Source: Novosphingobium capsulatum NBRC 12533
GTDB taxonomy: Bacteria > Pseudomonadota > Alphaproteobacteria > Sphingomonadales > Sphingomonadaceae
Length of the DNA: 64,000 bases
Assembly (NCBI RefSeq): GCF_001598375.1
Contig: NZ_BCYV01000014.1
Location: forward strand, 1 to 64,000
Direction: 5' to 3'
Below are positions 1 through 8,937 of this stretch, piece by piece (positions within the stretch are counted from its first letter, which is position 1; each line of letters begins with the position of its first letter). A program made the translations under genes and the position numbers. Under the pieces are notes generated by a model that was not told the DNA's origin, searched no databases, and was given only the letters and a program-made list of their open reading frames with translations.

Positions 1-1
1 G

Positions 2-775
2 ATCACGCTGGTCGGTCTGCCCGACGTGGCGGCGCGCACCACGCACTTTGCAGTCAAGGTGCCCTATGTCATGGGCCTGATCGGCACGCGCAGCCTGACC
101 GGCAAGATCGATGGGATCGAGGAACTGGTGCTGCGCGCCGACGGGCGCATCCACAGCGGGCTGATCGCCTATGACGCGGTGGAGCGGCTCAAGGCCAACC
201 GCACCGACCTTGCCGCGCGTGCCGCGTTCGAGGCGCACAAGCAGGACATCGGCTTTGCCATGCTGCTCAAGCGCTATGTCGCCGATCCGCGCCGCGCCGA
301 TGACAAGCTGATCCTCAAGGCCGCCTGGGACACGGTGCCCAACGTGCCGGTGATGTTCTTCCTGTTTCGCGGCATGGCGGCGCTCGGCTTTGGCTTCATC
401 GCCTTGTTCGGTGCGGCATTCTGGTGCGCGTCTACCTGCCGGTTCCGCCGGCGCTGGTTCCTGAAACTGGCGGTGGTGGCGATCCCGCTGCCATGGCTGG
501 CGATCGAGGCGGGCTGGGTGCTGGCCGAGATCGGCCGCCAACCCTGGGCCGTCGATGGCGTGCTGCCCACGTTTCTGGGTGCGTCCTCGCTCACCGTGCC
601 GCAAGTCTGGGCCACGATCGTGGGCTTTACCGCGCTCTATGGCGGGCTTGCCGTGATCGAGGTGCGGCTGATGCTGGCACAAATCCGCAAGGGGCCGATC
701 GAACACCACGACACCGACGATCAAGACGCAACGCAACCCCTGGACGCGGGCTTTGCCCCGCTGCCGGCAGAATAA
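2..775 (+). CDS. cydA: Cytochrome bd ubiquinol oxidase subunit I, 3' part
   Basis: C-terminal part of subunit I of cytochrome bd quinol oxidase, an inner-membrane terminal oxidase that reduces oxygen with quinol electrons. The reading frame is open from the window edge, so the N-terminal haem-binding half lies outside. The segment GWVLAEIGRQPWAVDG near residue 170 of the visible part is a CydA hallmark, and about three hydrophobic helices can be seen around it. The GTG at position 26 is an internal codon, not the start. It is followed after 12 bases by cydB and then cydX, the usual operon order. The hydrophilic tail after the last helix ends at a TAA. Confidence 0.95.
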   Translation: MTLVGLPDVAARTTHFAVKVPYVMGLIGTRSLTGKIDGIEELVLRADGRIHSGLIAYDAVERLKANRTDLAARAAFEAHKQDIGFAMLLKRYVADPRRADDKLILKAAWDTVPNVPVMFFLFRGMAALGFGFIALFGAAFWCASTCRFRRRWFLKLAVVAIPLPWLAIEAGWVLAEIGRQPWAVDGVLPTFLGASSLTVPQVWATIVGFTALYGGLAVIEVRLMLAQIRKGPIEHHDTDDQDATQPLDAGFAPLPAE

Positions 776-787
776 GGGGCAAGGGCC

Positions 788-1936
788 ATGCATATTCCCC
801 TCGATTACGAAACCCTGCGGGTCATCTGGTGGGCGCTGTTGGGCGTGCTGCTGATCGGCTTTGCCCTGACCGATGGCTATGACCTGGGCGTGGCCGCGCT
901 GCTGCCGTTCGTGGGGCGCAATGACAGCGAACGCCGCCTGGTGATCAACGCCGTGGCGCCGCATTGGGAAGGCCACCAGGTGTGGCTGATCCTGGGCGGC
1001 GGGGCGATCTTTGCCGCCTGGCCGTTCGTCTATGCCGTCAGCTTTTCCGGGTTCTACCTGGCGATGTTCCTGGTGCTGGCGGCGCTGATCCTGCGGCCGG
1101 TGGCGTTCAAGTATCGGTCCAAGAAGCCCGATCCGGCCTGGCGCACGCGGTGGGACTGGGCGCTGTTCGTCGGTGGCTTCGTGCCGGCGCTGGTCTTTGG
1201 CGTGGCCGTGGGCAATGTTCTGGCCGGCGCGCCATTCCGCCTCGATAGCGATCTGCGCATGACCTATGAAGGCAGCCTGCTCGGCCTGTTCACTCCGTTC
1301 ACGCTGCTGACCGGGTTGCTGTCAGTCACCATGCTGGCGCTGCATGGCGCGGGCTGGCTGGCGATCAAGATCGAGGAAGGGCCAGTGCTGAACCGCGCCC
1401 GCGCCATTGCCCGCGTGGCGGCGATTGCCAGCATCGCGCTGTTCGTGATCGGCGGGGTGATGGTAGCCAAGGGGCACATGGGCATGGCCCTGGCCGGTAC
1501 GGTCGATCCGCAGGGGCCGTCAAACCCGCTGCTGTCCGCCAGCGTGGCCACGCCCGGCGCGTGGCTAGCCAACTATGGCGCGCACCCCTGGATGATCGCG
1601 GCGCCGCTGTTGGGCCTGGCCGGGCCGATCGTGGCGCTGTGGGGCATCGCGCGCCGGCAGGGCCTGGTAAACCTGGTGGGCACGGCCATGGCCACCACCG
1701 GCATCATCGCCACGGTGGGCTGCTCGATGTTTCCCTATATCCTGCCGTCCTCGATCGATCCGCGGTCCAGCCTGACAGTGTGGAATGCCTCGTCCAGCCA
1801 TCTCACGCTGTTCATCATGCTGGTGTGCACCATCGTGTTCCTGCCGATCGTGCTGGCCTATACCGCCTGGGTCATGACCCTGCTGAGCGGGCGCATCACC
1901 CTGCGCGATGTGCGCACCAACCCTGACTTTTACTGA
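788..1936 (+). CDS. cydB: Cytochrome bd ubiquinol oxidase subunit II
   Basis: Subunit II of cytochrome bd oxidase, 382 residues, the normal length for CydB. The N-terminal helix carries the conserved GFALTDGYDLGVAALLPF stretch, followed by the NAVAPHWEGHQVWLI segment typical of the family. Several further membrane helices follow. The ATG is preceded by AAGGGGCAAGGGCC, a reasonable ribosome binding site 12 bases after cydA. It partners cydA and the small cydX just downstream. Such oxidases have high oxygen affinity and help cells respire at low oxygen, which fits a phototroph with an oxygen-regulated pigment system, although that link is inference. Confidence 0.97.
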   Translation: MHIPLDYETLRVIWWALLGVLLIGFALTDGYDLGVAALLPFVGRNDSERRLVINAVAPHWEGHQVWLILGGGAIFAAWPFVYAVSFSGFYLAMFLVLAALILRPVAFKYRSKKPDPAWRTRWDWALFVGGFVPALVFGVAVGNVLAGAPFRLDSDLRMTYEGSLLGLFTPFTLLTGLLSVTMLALHGAGWLAIKIEEGPVLNRARAIARVAAIASIALFVIGGVMVAKGHMGMALAGTVDPQGPSNPLLSASVATPGAWLANYGAHPWMIAAPLLGLAGPIVALWGIARRQGLVNLVGTAMATTGIIATVGCSMFPYILPSSIDPRSSLTVWNASSSHLTLFIMLVCTIVFLPIVLAYTAWVMTLLSGRITLRDVRTNPDFY

Positions 1937-1948
1937 AAGGACGTCGCC

Positions 1949-2059
1949 ATGTGGTATTTCACCTGGGTGCTCGGTCTGGGCCTGGCCGTGGGCTTTGGCA
2001 TCATCAACGGGCTGTGGCACGAATTCAATTCGCCGATCGACGATGACCCGGCGATTTGA
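1949..2059 (+). CDS. cydX: Cytochrome bd oxidase small subunit CydX
   Basis: A 36-codon gene 12 bases after cydB. The product starts MWYFTWVLGLGLAVGFGII and continues with NGLWHE, which matches the CydX/YbgT family: one membrane helix with conserved Trp and a terminal Trp-His-Glu. CydX stabilises the haem b/d site of the bd oxidase. The ATG follows GAAAGGACGTCGCC, a good ribosome binding site. The acidic tail ends at TGA, and a terminator hairpin lies about 50 bases downstream. Confidence 0.9.
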   Translation: MWYFTWVLGLGLAVGFGIINGLWHEFNSPIDDDPAI

Positions 2060-2111
2060 CCGTAAAGCCTGATGCGCCGCGCCGGTTTGCGCGGTGACAG
2101 GGACCTGAAAA

Positions 2112-2144
2112 CGCGGCGCCCGGCCTTGGCCTGGCGCCGTTTTT
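2112..2144 (+). terminator. Intrinsic terminator of cydABX
   Basis: GGCGCC at 2115-2120 pairs with GGCGCC at 2133-2138, and inside it GGCC pairs with GGCC around a TT loop. A run of five T follows at 2140-2144. It closes the cyd operon before the TonB receptor gene. Confidence 0.75.
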
Positions 2145-2288
2145 CGTTGCGGGTGCAGCAACTTGGCAACAGATCTTTGCGATATGATGCGGTGCTTGCG
2201 GATTCAAAGTTGAAAGTCGGTTCACCTTTCAGTATTGTGCCCTCACCAAGCGACGGCAAGGCAAGACCGTCGCGCCAAGGAGAGGACC

Positions 2289-4607
2289 ATGGCCCTGACC
2301 GCCAGCACCCGCATTCGTTCGATTTCCGCCATTCTGTTTGCCGGCGTGGCGCTGGGCGCGCTGCCGGCCCCGGCCCTGGCGCAGGACACCAGCGACGCGG
2401 CCGCGCAGGCTGGCGCCGCCAGCGACGGCGAGATCATCGTCACTGCCCGCCGCCGCAGTGAAACGCTCAATTCCGTGCCGATCGCCATCACCGCGTTTTC
2501 CGGCGATGAACTGCAGGCCAAGGGCGCCGGAGACATCACCGCGCTGGCCGACGAAGTGCCCAACGTGACGCTGGAGCCTTCGCGCGGGACCAACTCCACG
2601 CTGTCTGCCTTCATTCGCGGGGTGGGGCAGCAAGACCCGGTATCGGGGTTCGAACAGGGCGTGGGCATCTATCTCGATGATGTCTATCTCAACCGCCCGC
2701 AGGCCGCCGTGCTCGATATCTATGACGTGGAGCGGGTCGAAGTGCTGCGCGGGCCGCAGGGCACGCTCTATGGCCGCAACACCATCGGCGGCGCGATCAA
2801 GTATGTGACCCGCAAGATCGACGATGCCTTTCATCTGCGTCTGCGCGGCACTTATGGCAGTTATGACCAGGCCGATGGCGTCGCCACGGTCAGCTCGCCG
2901 CTGACCAGCGATGGCGTGCTGCGCGCCAGCGGCACCGTGGCGCGGCTGACGCGCGGCGGCTTTGGCCGCAACCTGACCACGGGGCTTTCGAACTACAACA
3001 AGGATATCTGGGCCGGCCGTGGCACGGTGGAAGTGCACGGCACCGATTTCTTCGCGCGGCTCACCGGCGATTATACCCACGATATGTCCAACCCGCGTGG
3101 CGGCCACCGCGAAATTCCCGGCCAGCTGACCGGTGCGCCGGTGCTTGCCAACGTGTTCGATACCCAGGCCGGGCTCAACAGCCCCAAGCAGGACGTCAAG
3201 GCCTGGGGCTGGTCGCTGTTCATGGAAGCCAAGCCGACCGACCACCTCACGCTGCGGTCGATCACCGCGTTCCGCAAGGATGACAGCGCCTCGCCGATCG
3301 ATTTCGATGCCACCGCCTCGCAAGACGTGGACGTGCCGGCCTATTACCGCAACAAGCAGTGGAGCCAGGAAATCCAGCTGCTCTACAACTCGGGCAAGTT
3401 CAACGCGCTGCTGGGCTATTACTATCTCTATGCCACGGCGCTGACGCAGTTCGACGTGCGGCTGTTCACCACCGTGCCGGGGCTGGCGGCGTTCACCGGC
3501 GCCAATATCCGCACCGATACCTCGGCCGCGTTTGCGAACCTCAGCTATGATTTCAGCGATCATCTCAGCCTGGAAGCGGGCGGGCGCTATACCTGGGACA
3601 AGCGCTATGCCCAGATCCTGCGGCAGAACTACCTGGGTGGCGGCTCGCCGGTGTTTGGCGGGGCCGGCGTGGCGTTTGGCGCGCCCAGCACCAATTTCCT
3701 GGGCAGCGCGGACTACAAGAAGTTCACGCCGCGCGTGTCGCTCAACTGGAAGCCGAACACCGACAACACTGTCTATGCCAGCTTCAGCCAGGGCTTCAAG
3801 GGTGGCGGGTTCGATCCGCGCGGGGTGGGCGTCAATGCGCCGCCGGGGATGAGCCAGGGCGAATTCCTCAGCTTCCGCCCGGAAAAGGTCAACAGCTATG
3901 AACTGGGGGTCAAGACCCGGCTGCTGGACCGGCGCCTGTCGCTCAATCTGGCCGCGTTCCGCATGGACTATACCGATGTGCAGATCCCCGGCTCGGTGGC
4001 CTGCACGGTGGGCGGGCTGCCCAGCTTCTGCGGGGTGGTGTCCAACGCCGGCAAGGCGCGGATGCAGGGCGTGGAAGCCGAAGGGCGGCTCAAGCTGGGC
4101 GGCTTCACGCTCAATGGTTCACTTGGCTATATCGATGCCAAGTACTTGAAATACATCACGCTGATTGCTGGCCAGCCAACCGATGTGGCCGCCTATCGCA
4201 AGGTGCAGAATACCCCGGCGTGGACCGGCAGTGCCTCGGCCAGCTATTCCATTCCGGTGGGCACGGGTGCGGTCGACGTGACCGGCGGCGTGTCGTGGAA
4301 GAGCAAGACCTATCAGTTCGAAGTGCCCAACCCCTATCTCGACCAGCCCGGCTATGCCCTGTTCGACGCCAGCGTGTTCTACCGCGCGCCGGGCGGGCGG
4401 TGGACCTTTGGCGTCTATGGCAAGAACATCCTCGACAAGCGCTACAAGACCTCGGGCTATACCTATGTCGCGGGCAATGCCACGACCGGGGCGCTGACCT
4501 ATACCCCGGCGGGCAACCTGATCCCGACCCTGGGCAAGGAAGGCGTGCTGACCACCTACTGGGGCAATCCGCGCCAGGTGTTTGCAACGGCGACGCTCAA
4601 CTTCTGA
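2289..4607 (+). CDS. TonB-dependent outer-membrane receptor
   Basis: Outer-membrane TonB-dependent receptor of 772 residues. It has a signal peptide (cleavage after ALAQ near residue 32), an early TonB-box-like GEIIVTARRR, and a plug domain with the usual VERVEVLRGPQGTLYGRNTIGGAI segment in two adjoining halves. A long beta-barrel follows and ends in aromatic Phe (ATLNF). I chose the ATG at 2289 because AAGGAGAGG lies just before it and the signal peptide starts there; an upstream in-frame start at 2235 would put about 18 unlikely residues before it. The substrate cannot be read from sequence. Sphingomonads carry many such receptors for plant-derived or aromatic compounds. Next downstream, on the opposite strand, is an exported amidohydrolase. 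Confidence 0.92.
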   Translation: MALTASTRIRSISAILFAGVALGALPAPALAQDTSDAAAQAGAASDGEIIVTARRRSETLNSVPIAITAFSGDELQAKGAGDITALADEVPNVTLEPSRGTNSTLSAFIRGVGQQDPVSGFEQGVGIYLDDVYLNRPQAAVLDIYDVERVEVLRGPQGTLYGRNTIGGAIKYVTRKIDDAFHLRLRGTYGSYDQADGVATVSSPLTSDGVLRASGTVARLTRGGFGRNLTTGLSNYNKDIWAGRGTVEVHGTDFFARLTGDYTHDMSNPRGGHREIPGQLTGAPVLANVFDTQAGLNSPKQDVKAWGWSLFMEAKPTDHLTLRSITAFRKDDSASPIDFDATASQDVDVPAYYRNKQWSQEIQLLYNSGKFNALLGYYYLYATALTQFDVRLFTTVPGLAAFTGANIRTDTSAAFANLSYDFSDHLSLEAGGRYTWDKRYAQILRQNYLGGGSPVFGGAGVAFGAPSTNFLGSADYKKFTPRVSLNWKPNTDNTVYASFSQGFKGGGFDPRGVGVNAPPGMSQGEFLSFRPEKVNSYELGVKTRLLDRRLSLNLAAFRMDYTDVQIPGSVACTVGGLPSFCGVVSNAGKARMQGVEAEGRLKLGGFTLNGSLGYIDAKYLKYITLIAGQPTDVAAYRKVQNTPAWTGSASASYSIPVGTGAVDVTGGVSWKSKTYQFEVPNPYLDQPGYALFDASVFYRAPGGRWTFGVYGKNILDKRYKTSGYTYVAGNATTGALTYTPAGNLIPTLGKEGVLTTYWGNPRQVFATATLNF

Positions 4608-4622
4608 GTTCAGCAACTGCAA

Positions 4623-4661
4623 AAAGGGGGGGATGGGGCAGCGCTGCCCCATCCCCCCTTT
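4623..4661. terminator. Bidirectional terminator between convergent genes
   Basis: AAGGGGGGATGGGGCAGC and its exact reverse complement meet at 4640/4641, forming an 18-bp perfect stem with A-rich and T-rich flanks. It sits between the receptor gene and the convergent amidohydrolase gene and can stop transcription from both sides. Confidence 0.85.
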
Positions 4662-4672
4662 GGTCATGGCGC

Positions 4673-5977
4673 TCAGATGCGCGGTTCGCCGTGATCCTTC
4701 ACCACGCGGCCGCCCTGCATGACAAAGCGCACGCGCTGCAGTTCGGTGATATCGGTCATGGGGTCCTTGTCGGTGGCGACGATATCGGCGAAGGCGCCCG
4801 GGCGGATCGCGCCGATGCGGCTTTCCCCGATCAGGTTGGCCGCGCCAGTGAACGAGCTGCGCAGCACGTCAGCCACGGGCATCCCGGCCTTGACCATCAG
4901 TTCGAACTCGCGCCCGTTCTGGCCATGGTGATAGACGCCGGCATCGGTGCCGAACGCGATCTTCACGCCCGCTTTCCATGCGGCATAGAGGTTCTTGGCC
5001 ATGATCGGCCCTACCGCCATGGCCTTTTCCGCCATCGACGGGCCGAGCAGTTCGGGATGCTTCTGCGCGAATTCCACCACCGTAGCCCCGGCGATCAGCG
5101 TGGGCACCAGATAGGTGCCGTGTTGCTTCATGATCGCATAGCTTGTCGGGGTGGCAAAGCTGCCATGCTCGATCGAATCCACGCCGATCGCGCTGGCATG
5201 GTCGATCGCCTGGGCGCCATGGGCATGGGCCGCCACGGGCAGGTGCAGGGTGTGGGCAGTATCGACCACGGCCTTGATTTCGGCGTCGGTCATCAGCTGG
5301 GCCTGTGGATCGTCACCCACGCTGGCGACGCCGCCCGAGGGCACGATCTTGATCAGGTCGACGCCGTCGCGGAAATGCTCGCGCACTTTCTTCACCGCCT
5401 CGTCCGGCCCGTCGACAATGCCATCCTGCCAGCCGGGCTTGGTCAGCGCCGGATCAAAGCCGTTGGCCGGATCGCCATGGCCGCCGGTGGGGCTCAGGAT
5501 GCTGCCTGAAACCCACATGCGCGGGCCTGCAATGGTGCCTGCCTTCTGCGCGCGCTTGAGCGCCACGACCACGGCGGTATCGCCGCCCACATCGCGCACC
5601 GAAGTGAACCCGGCCAGCAGGGTGAGGCGGGCATTGCCCACGCCATCGAGCGTTTCGTCATAGCTGCTGTGCGTGACGCTTTGCAGCAGGGCATTGCCCT
5701 TGGTGAGATCGAGCGTGAGGTGCACGTGCGCATCGATCAGGCCGGGCATGACCGTGCCCTGCGACAGGTCGATCACCTCGGCCCCGGCGGGCGTGACAAA
5801 GCCATCCTGCACTGCGGTGATCTGGTCATCGTGCACCACGATCGAGACCTGGCTGCGTTCGCCAGGATTGACGCCATCGATGAGGTGCCCGGCATGGATG
5901 ACATAGTCGCGCGCCATGGCCGGTCCACTCGCCAGCGTGAATGCCAGCGCGACACCGGCCAGCAAGGTCTTCTTCAT
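4673..5977 (-). CDS. Exported metal-dependent amidohydrolase family protein
   Basis: Amidohydrolase-superfamily protein of 434 residues with a signal peptide (MKKTLLAGVALAFTLASG, cut near AMA-RD), so probably periplasmic. The family metal ligands are visible: DAHVHL near residue 83, VDLIKI with a likely carboxylated Lys near 205, HAHG near 250, EHGS near 270 and GTDAG near 340. This pattern matches Xaa-Pro dipeptidase or imidazolonepropionase-like exported members that cleave amide bonds in peptides or small amides. The exact substrate is not readable. It is convergent with the TonB receptor and divergent from an exported M20 hydrolase. The three genes may form one uptake-and-hydrolysis unit, but this is inference. 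Confidence 0.88.
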   Translation of the reverse strand: MKKTLLAGVALAFTLASGPAMARDYVIHAGHLIDGVNPGERSQVSIVVHDDQITAVQDGFVTPAGAEVIDLSQGTVMPGLIDAHVHLTLDLTKGNALLQSVTHSSYDETLDGVGNARLTLLAGFTSVRDVGGDTAVVVALKRAQKAGTIAGPRMWVSGSILSPTGGHGDPANGFDPALTKPGWQDGIVDGPDEAVKKVREHFRDGVDLIKIVPSGGVASVGDDPQAQLMTDAEIKAVVDTAHTLHLPVAAHAHGAQAIDHASAIGVDSIEHGSFATPTSYAIMKQHGTYLVPTLIAGATVVEFAQKHPELLGPSMAEKAMAVGPIMAKNLYAAWKAGVKIAFGTDAGVYHHGQNGREFELMVKAGMPVADVLRSSFTGAANLIGESRIGAIRPGAFADIVATDKDPMTDITELQRVRFVMQGGRVVKDHGEPRI

Positions 5978-6127
5978 TGGCTAAGCTCCCCTGAAACGAA
6001 TGGCTTGGTTGTTGTGCTTGCGGCACAGCCCTACCCGTCACGCTAGCCAAGCGGGGCGTCGTTTGGCAAGCTGGCGGGCAATGAGGGCAGCACCCGCAGG
6101 CCGCAATCTGCAAGCAAAGGAACCGTC

Positions 6128-7486
6128 ATGGCTTTTACGCACACATTCCGCCGCCGGCTGGCGCGGGCCAGCGGCCTTGCCCTGGTGCTGGCCGCCGTGC
6201 CGCAGGTGGCCCAGGCCGCGCCGCTCGATCCCGTGGCGGCGCGCGCCGCGATCGATGCGCAGCTCGCCAAGATCTATCCCTCGCTCGATGCGCTGTACAA
6301 AGACCTTCACCAGCATCCCGAAGTCGGCTTTCAGGAAACCCGCACCGCCGCACTGCTGGCGGCGCGGATGCGGGCACTGGGCTTTACCGTGACCGAGCAT
6401 GTCGGCCAGACCGGGATCGTGGCGGTCTATCGCAATGGCGATGGCCCGGTGGTGCTGGTGCGAACCGAGCTGGACGCGCTGCCGCTGGAGGAAAAGACTG
6501 GGCTGCCCTATGCCAGCCATTATCAGCAGACCATCGATGGCAAGCTGACCCCCACCGATCACGCCTGCGGCCATGACAGCCATATGGCCTGGTGGGTGGG
6601 CACGGCGCAGACGTTGCTGGCGCTGAAAGACAAGTGGCACGGCACGCTGGTGTTCATCGGCCAGCCGGCCGAGGAAAAGGCCGGCGGCGCCAAGGCGATG
6701 CTGGCCGATGGCCTGTTCACCCGCTTTCCCAAGCCCGACTATGCCTTTGCCGCCCATGTCGGCCCGGATGTGGCCGGGCATGTGACGGTCAAGCAGGGCG
6801 CGGTCAGCTCTGCCTCGGACTCCGTGATCGTCACCTTCCATGGCCAGGGCGCGCACGGCTCCATGCCGGACAAGAGCATCGATCCGATCGTGATGGGCGC
6901 GCACTTTGTCGATGATGTGCAGACGGTGATCAGCCGGCAGAAAGACCCGCAGAAGTTCGGCGTGATCACCGTGGGCGCGTTCAACGCCGGTTTCGTGCCC
7001 AATATCATTCCCGATACGGCGGTGCTCAAGCTGACGCTGCGATCCTATGATCCCGATGTGCGCAAGCTGCTGCTCGATGGCGTGGGCATCACCGCGCGCG
7101 CCGTGGCGAGCATGGCCCGCGCGCCCGAACCGGGGGTTGACCATACCGAGGCGACAGCATCGGTGGTCAACGATCCCGCACTGGCCGGGCAATTGGCCGG
7201 TATCCTCAAGACCGCGCTGGGCGAGAACCAAGTGGCGCTGGTGCCGGCGATGATGCCCGGCGGCACGGCGAGCGAGGACTATTCCGAATACGTCAACGCC
7301 GGGGTGAGCAAGTCGGTGTTCTTCGGCGTGGGCGGCAGCGATCCGGCGATGCTCGCGCGGCTCAAGGCCGAGGGCAAGCCAGTGCCGGTCAACCATTCGC
7401 CATTCTTTGCGCCGCAGCCCGAACCGACGATCCGCGCCGGGGTGGAAACGCTGACCCTGGCGGTGCTGGGCGTGGCGGGGAACTGA
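6128..7486 (+). CDS. Exported M20 family amidohydrolase
   Basis: M20 peptidase/aminoacylase family protein of 452 residues with an N-terminal signal peptide ending VAQA-AP near residue 30. Metal ligands are visible as HQHPEVGF, ELDALP (a variant of the usual D-A-L), HACGHDSH and PAEEKAGG with the catalytic Glu pair. The dimerisation domain with GQGAHGSMP follows. Such enzymes hydrolyse N-acyl amino acids or amide conjugates. ATG at 6128 follows AAAGGAACCGTC, a good ribosome binding site. It stands divergent to the amidohydrolase gene across a 150-base gap, so both could share control. The 3' end lies 17 bases from the convergent oprB gene. Confidence 0.9.
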   Translation: MAFTHTFRRRLARASGLALVLAAVPQVAQAAPLDPVAARAAIDAQLAKIYPSLDALYKDLHQHPEVGFQETRTAALLAARMRALGFTVTEHVGQTGIVAVYRNGDGPVVLVRTELDALPLEEKTGLPYASHYQQTIDGKLTPTDHACGHDSHMAWWVGTAQTLLALKDKWHGTLVFIGQPAEEKAGGAKAMLADGLFTRFPKPDYAFAAHVGPDVAGHVTVKQGAVSSASDSVIVTFHGQGAHGSMPDKSIDPIVMGAHFVDDVQTVISRQKDPQKFGVITVGAFNAGFVPNIIPDTAVLKLTLRSYDPDVRKLLLDGVGITARAVASMARAPEPGVDHTEATASVVNDPALAGQLAGILKTALGENQVALVPAMMPGGTASEDYSEYVNAGVSKSVFFGVGGSDPAMLARLKAEGKPVPVNHSPFFAPQPEPTIRAGVETLTLAVLGVAGN

Positions 7487-7503
7487 TCCCCCGCCACTGC
7501 GCG

Positions 7504-8892
7504 TCAGCGGCCGAAGAAGGTCGGGCCGTCGAGCGTGAACTTGAAGCCGAACACCAGCGCATCGCGGGTGTTGGTGGTGTTGAACGGCGCCCCGGTGTTA
7601 TCGGGGTGCAGGACATATTGCACATTGGGCGAAATGCGCAGGCCCGGCATCACATCGGCGCCATAGGCCAGCTCCATCATCACCTCGTGGCGGTGCACGT
7701 TGTCTTCGCCGCCGGCGGCCAGGCGCGCGGCGCGCATGCGCTGCATCGCCAGGTCGGAAAAGCGCTGGTCGTTGATGACAAAGCCCAGCGTATCGGTATC
7801 GCGCCCCTTGAACGTGCCGGTCTGGACGATCCCGAAATCGAGATAGCGGCTTTCCTCCACCTGGCCCGACAGGTTGGTCATCGCCACGCCAAAGATCGAA
7901 AGGCCGCGCCGGGTGGCGGAATCGGGCCGGGTCAACTGCTGGTCAAAGCGGGCATAGATGCCGCTGCGACCGTGCAGCGTGCGCGCCGGTCGGCCGGTAA
8001 GGATGGCGATGCCGCCGGCATCGTCGCGCAGCGGATCGGCATAGTCGGCGCGGTCGAACCAGCCGCCCAGGATATAGTGGCCGGGCAGGCGGGTTTCACC
8101 CTTGTCATCGGCATAGCCCACTTCCCACGGCACGATCACCCCGGTGCGGTTGGCCGAGGAGAAGTTGAAGCCATCATCGTTCCAGCGCTTGCGATCGGGG
8201 TTCACTTCATAGACCCCGGCATGGGCGAACCAGCGCGGCGCCACCCACAGCTTGGCCTGGGCCATCCAGCTGGACGCCGGGAAATAGGTGAAATTGCTGT
8301 TCTTGAACACGAAGGTGGGGTTGCCGCAGGTCGAATTGGTCTGGAACAGGCAATAGAGCGGCGAATTGAGGAAGTGGATGTTGGCTTGGCTGCGCCCGGC
8401 CTCGATCACCAGGCGATCATTGAGCAGCTTCTGCTCCCAGGTCAGGATCGCCAGGTGGGTGTTCTGCGTGCCCCACACTTCCTGGACCGAGGTATTGTTG
8501 CCCAGCGCAATGCCCGACAGGCTCTTGCCGTGGCGGTTGGTCACGGCAAAGTGGATTGTGGCGCCACTGATCCCGGCGATGCGATCCATGTCGAGATCGG
8601 CACCCAGATAGACCTGGCCGGTATAGGCGCTCTTGCGTTCCAGGCCGCCGGTCACGTTGCCGGCGGCTTCGCCGGTATAGCTCCATTGCAGGGTGACGCC
8701 TTTGTCGGCCAGCGGTTGCAGCGGCTGGCGCGCGGCGGGCGTCTGCCCGGTTGCCGGAAGCGTCGCTGGAAGCGTTGGCGGGGGCGGGGGAGCGGCATCA
8801 TCGGCCAGCGCCGGGGCGGCAGAGGCGAGGAGAGCAGGCAGCACGAGGGCGAGGGCGCCTGCGCGGCAGGCACCATGGGGCAGGGCGAACAT
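7504..8892 (-). CDS. oprB: OprB-family carbohydrate porin
   Basis: Outer-membrane carbohydrate-selective porin of 462 residues, last gene of the fru operon. It has a signal peptide (cut near ALA-DD at residue 31), a proline-rich linker, then the OprB barrel starting near KGVTLQWSYTGE, and ends in the aromatic-rich FKFTLDGPTFFGR. AGGAGCAAAACCC precedes the ATG. Its place after fruB-fruK-fruA suggests it lets fructose across the outer membrane before PTS uptake; this role is inferred from context. A stem-loop at 8906-8926 separates it from fruA. Confidence 0.9.
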   Translation of the reverse strand: MFALPHGACRAGALALVLPALLASAAPALADDAAPPPPPTLPATLPATGQTPAARQPLQPLADKGVTLQWSYTGEAAGNVTGGLERKSAYTGQVYLGADLDMDRIAGISGATIHFAVTNRHGKSLSGIALGNNTSVQEVWGTQNTHLAILTWEQKLLNDRLVIEAGRSQANIHFLNSPLYCLFQTNSTCGNPTFVFKNSNFTYFPASSWMAQAKLWVAPRWFAHAGVYEVNPDRKRWNDDGFNFSSANRTGVIVPWEVGYADDKGETRLPGHYILGGWFDRADYADPLRDDAGGIAILTGRPARTLHGRSGIYARFDQQLTRPDSATRRGLSIFGVAMTNLSGQVEESRYLDFGIVQTGTFKGRDTDTLGFVINDQRFSDLAMQRMRAARLAAGGEDNVHRHEVMMELAYGADVMPGLRISPNVQYVLHPDNTGAPFNTTNTRDALVFGFKFTLDGPTFFGR

Positions 8893-8905
8893 GGGTTTTG
8901 CTCCT

Positions 8906-8926
8906 TGCGGCCGGGGGCTGGCCGCA
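8906..8926 (-). other. Stem-loop between fruA and oprB
   Basis: TGCGGCC at 8906-8912 pairs with GGCCGCA at 8920-8926, a 7-bp perfect stem with no T-run after it. It may stop some transcripts or protect message ends so that porin and permease are made in different amounts. Confidence 0.45.
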
Positions 8927-8937
8927 TGTGAAAGGGT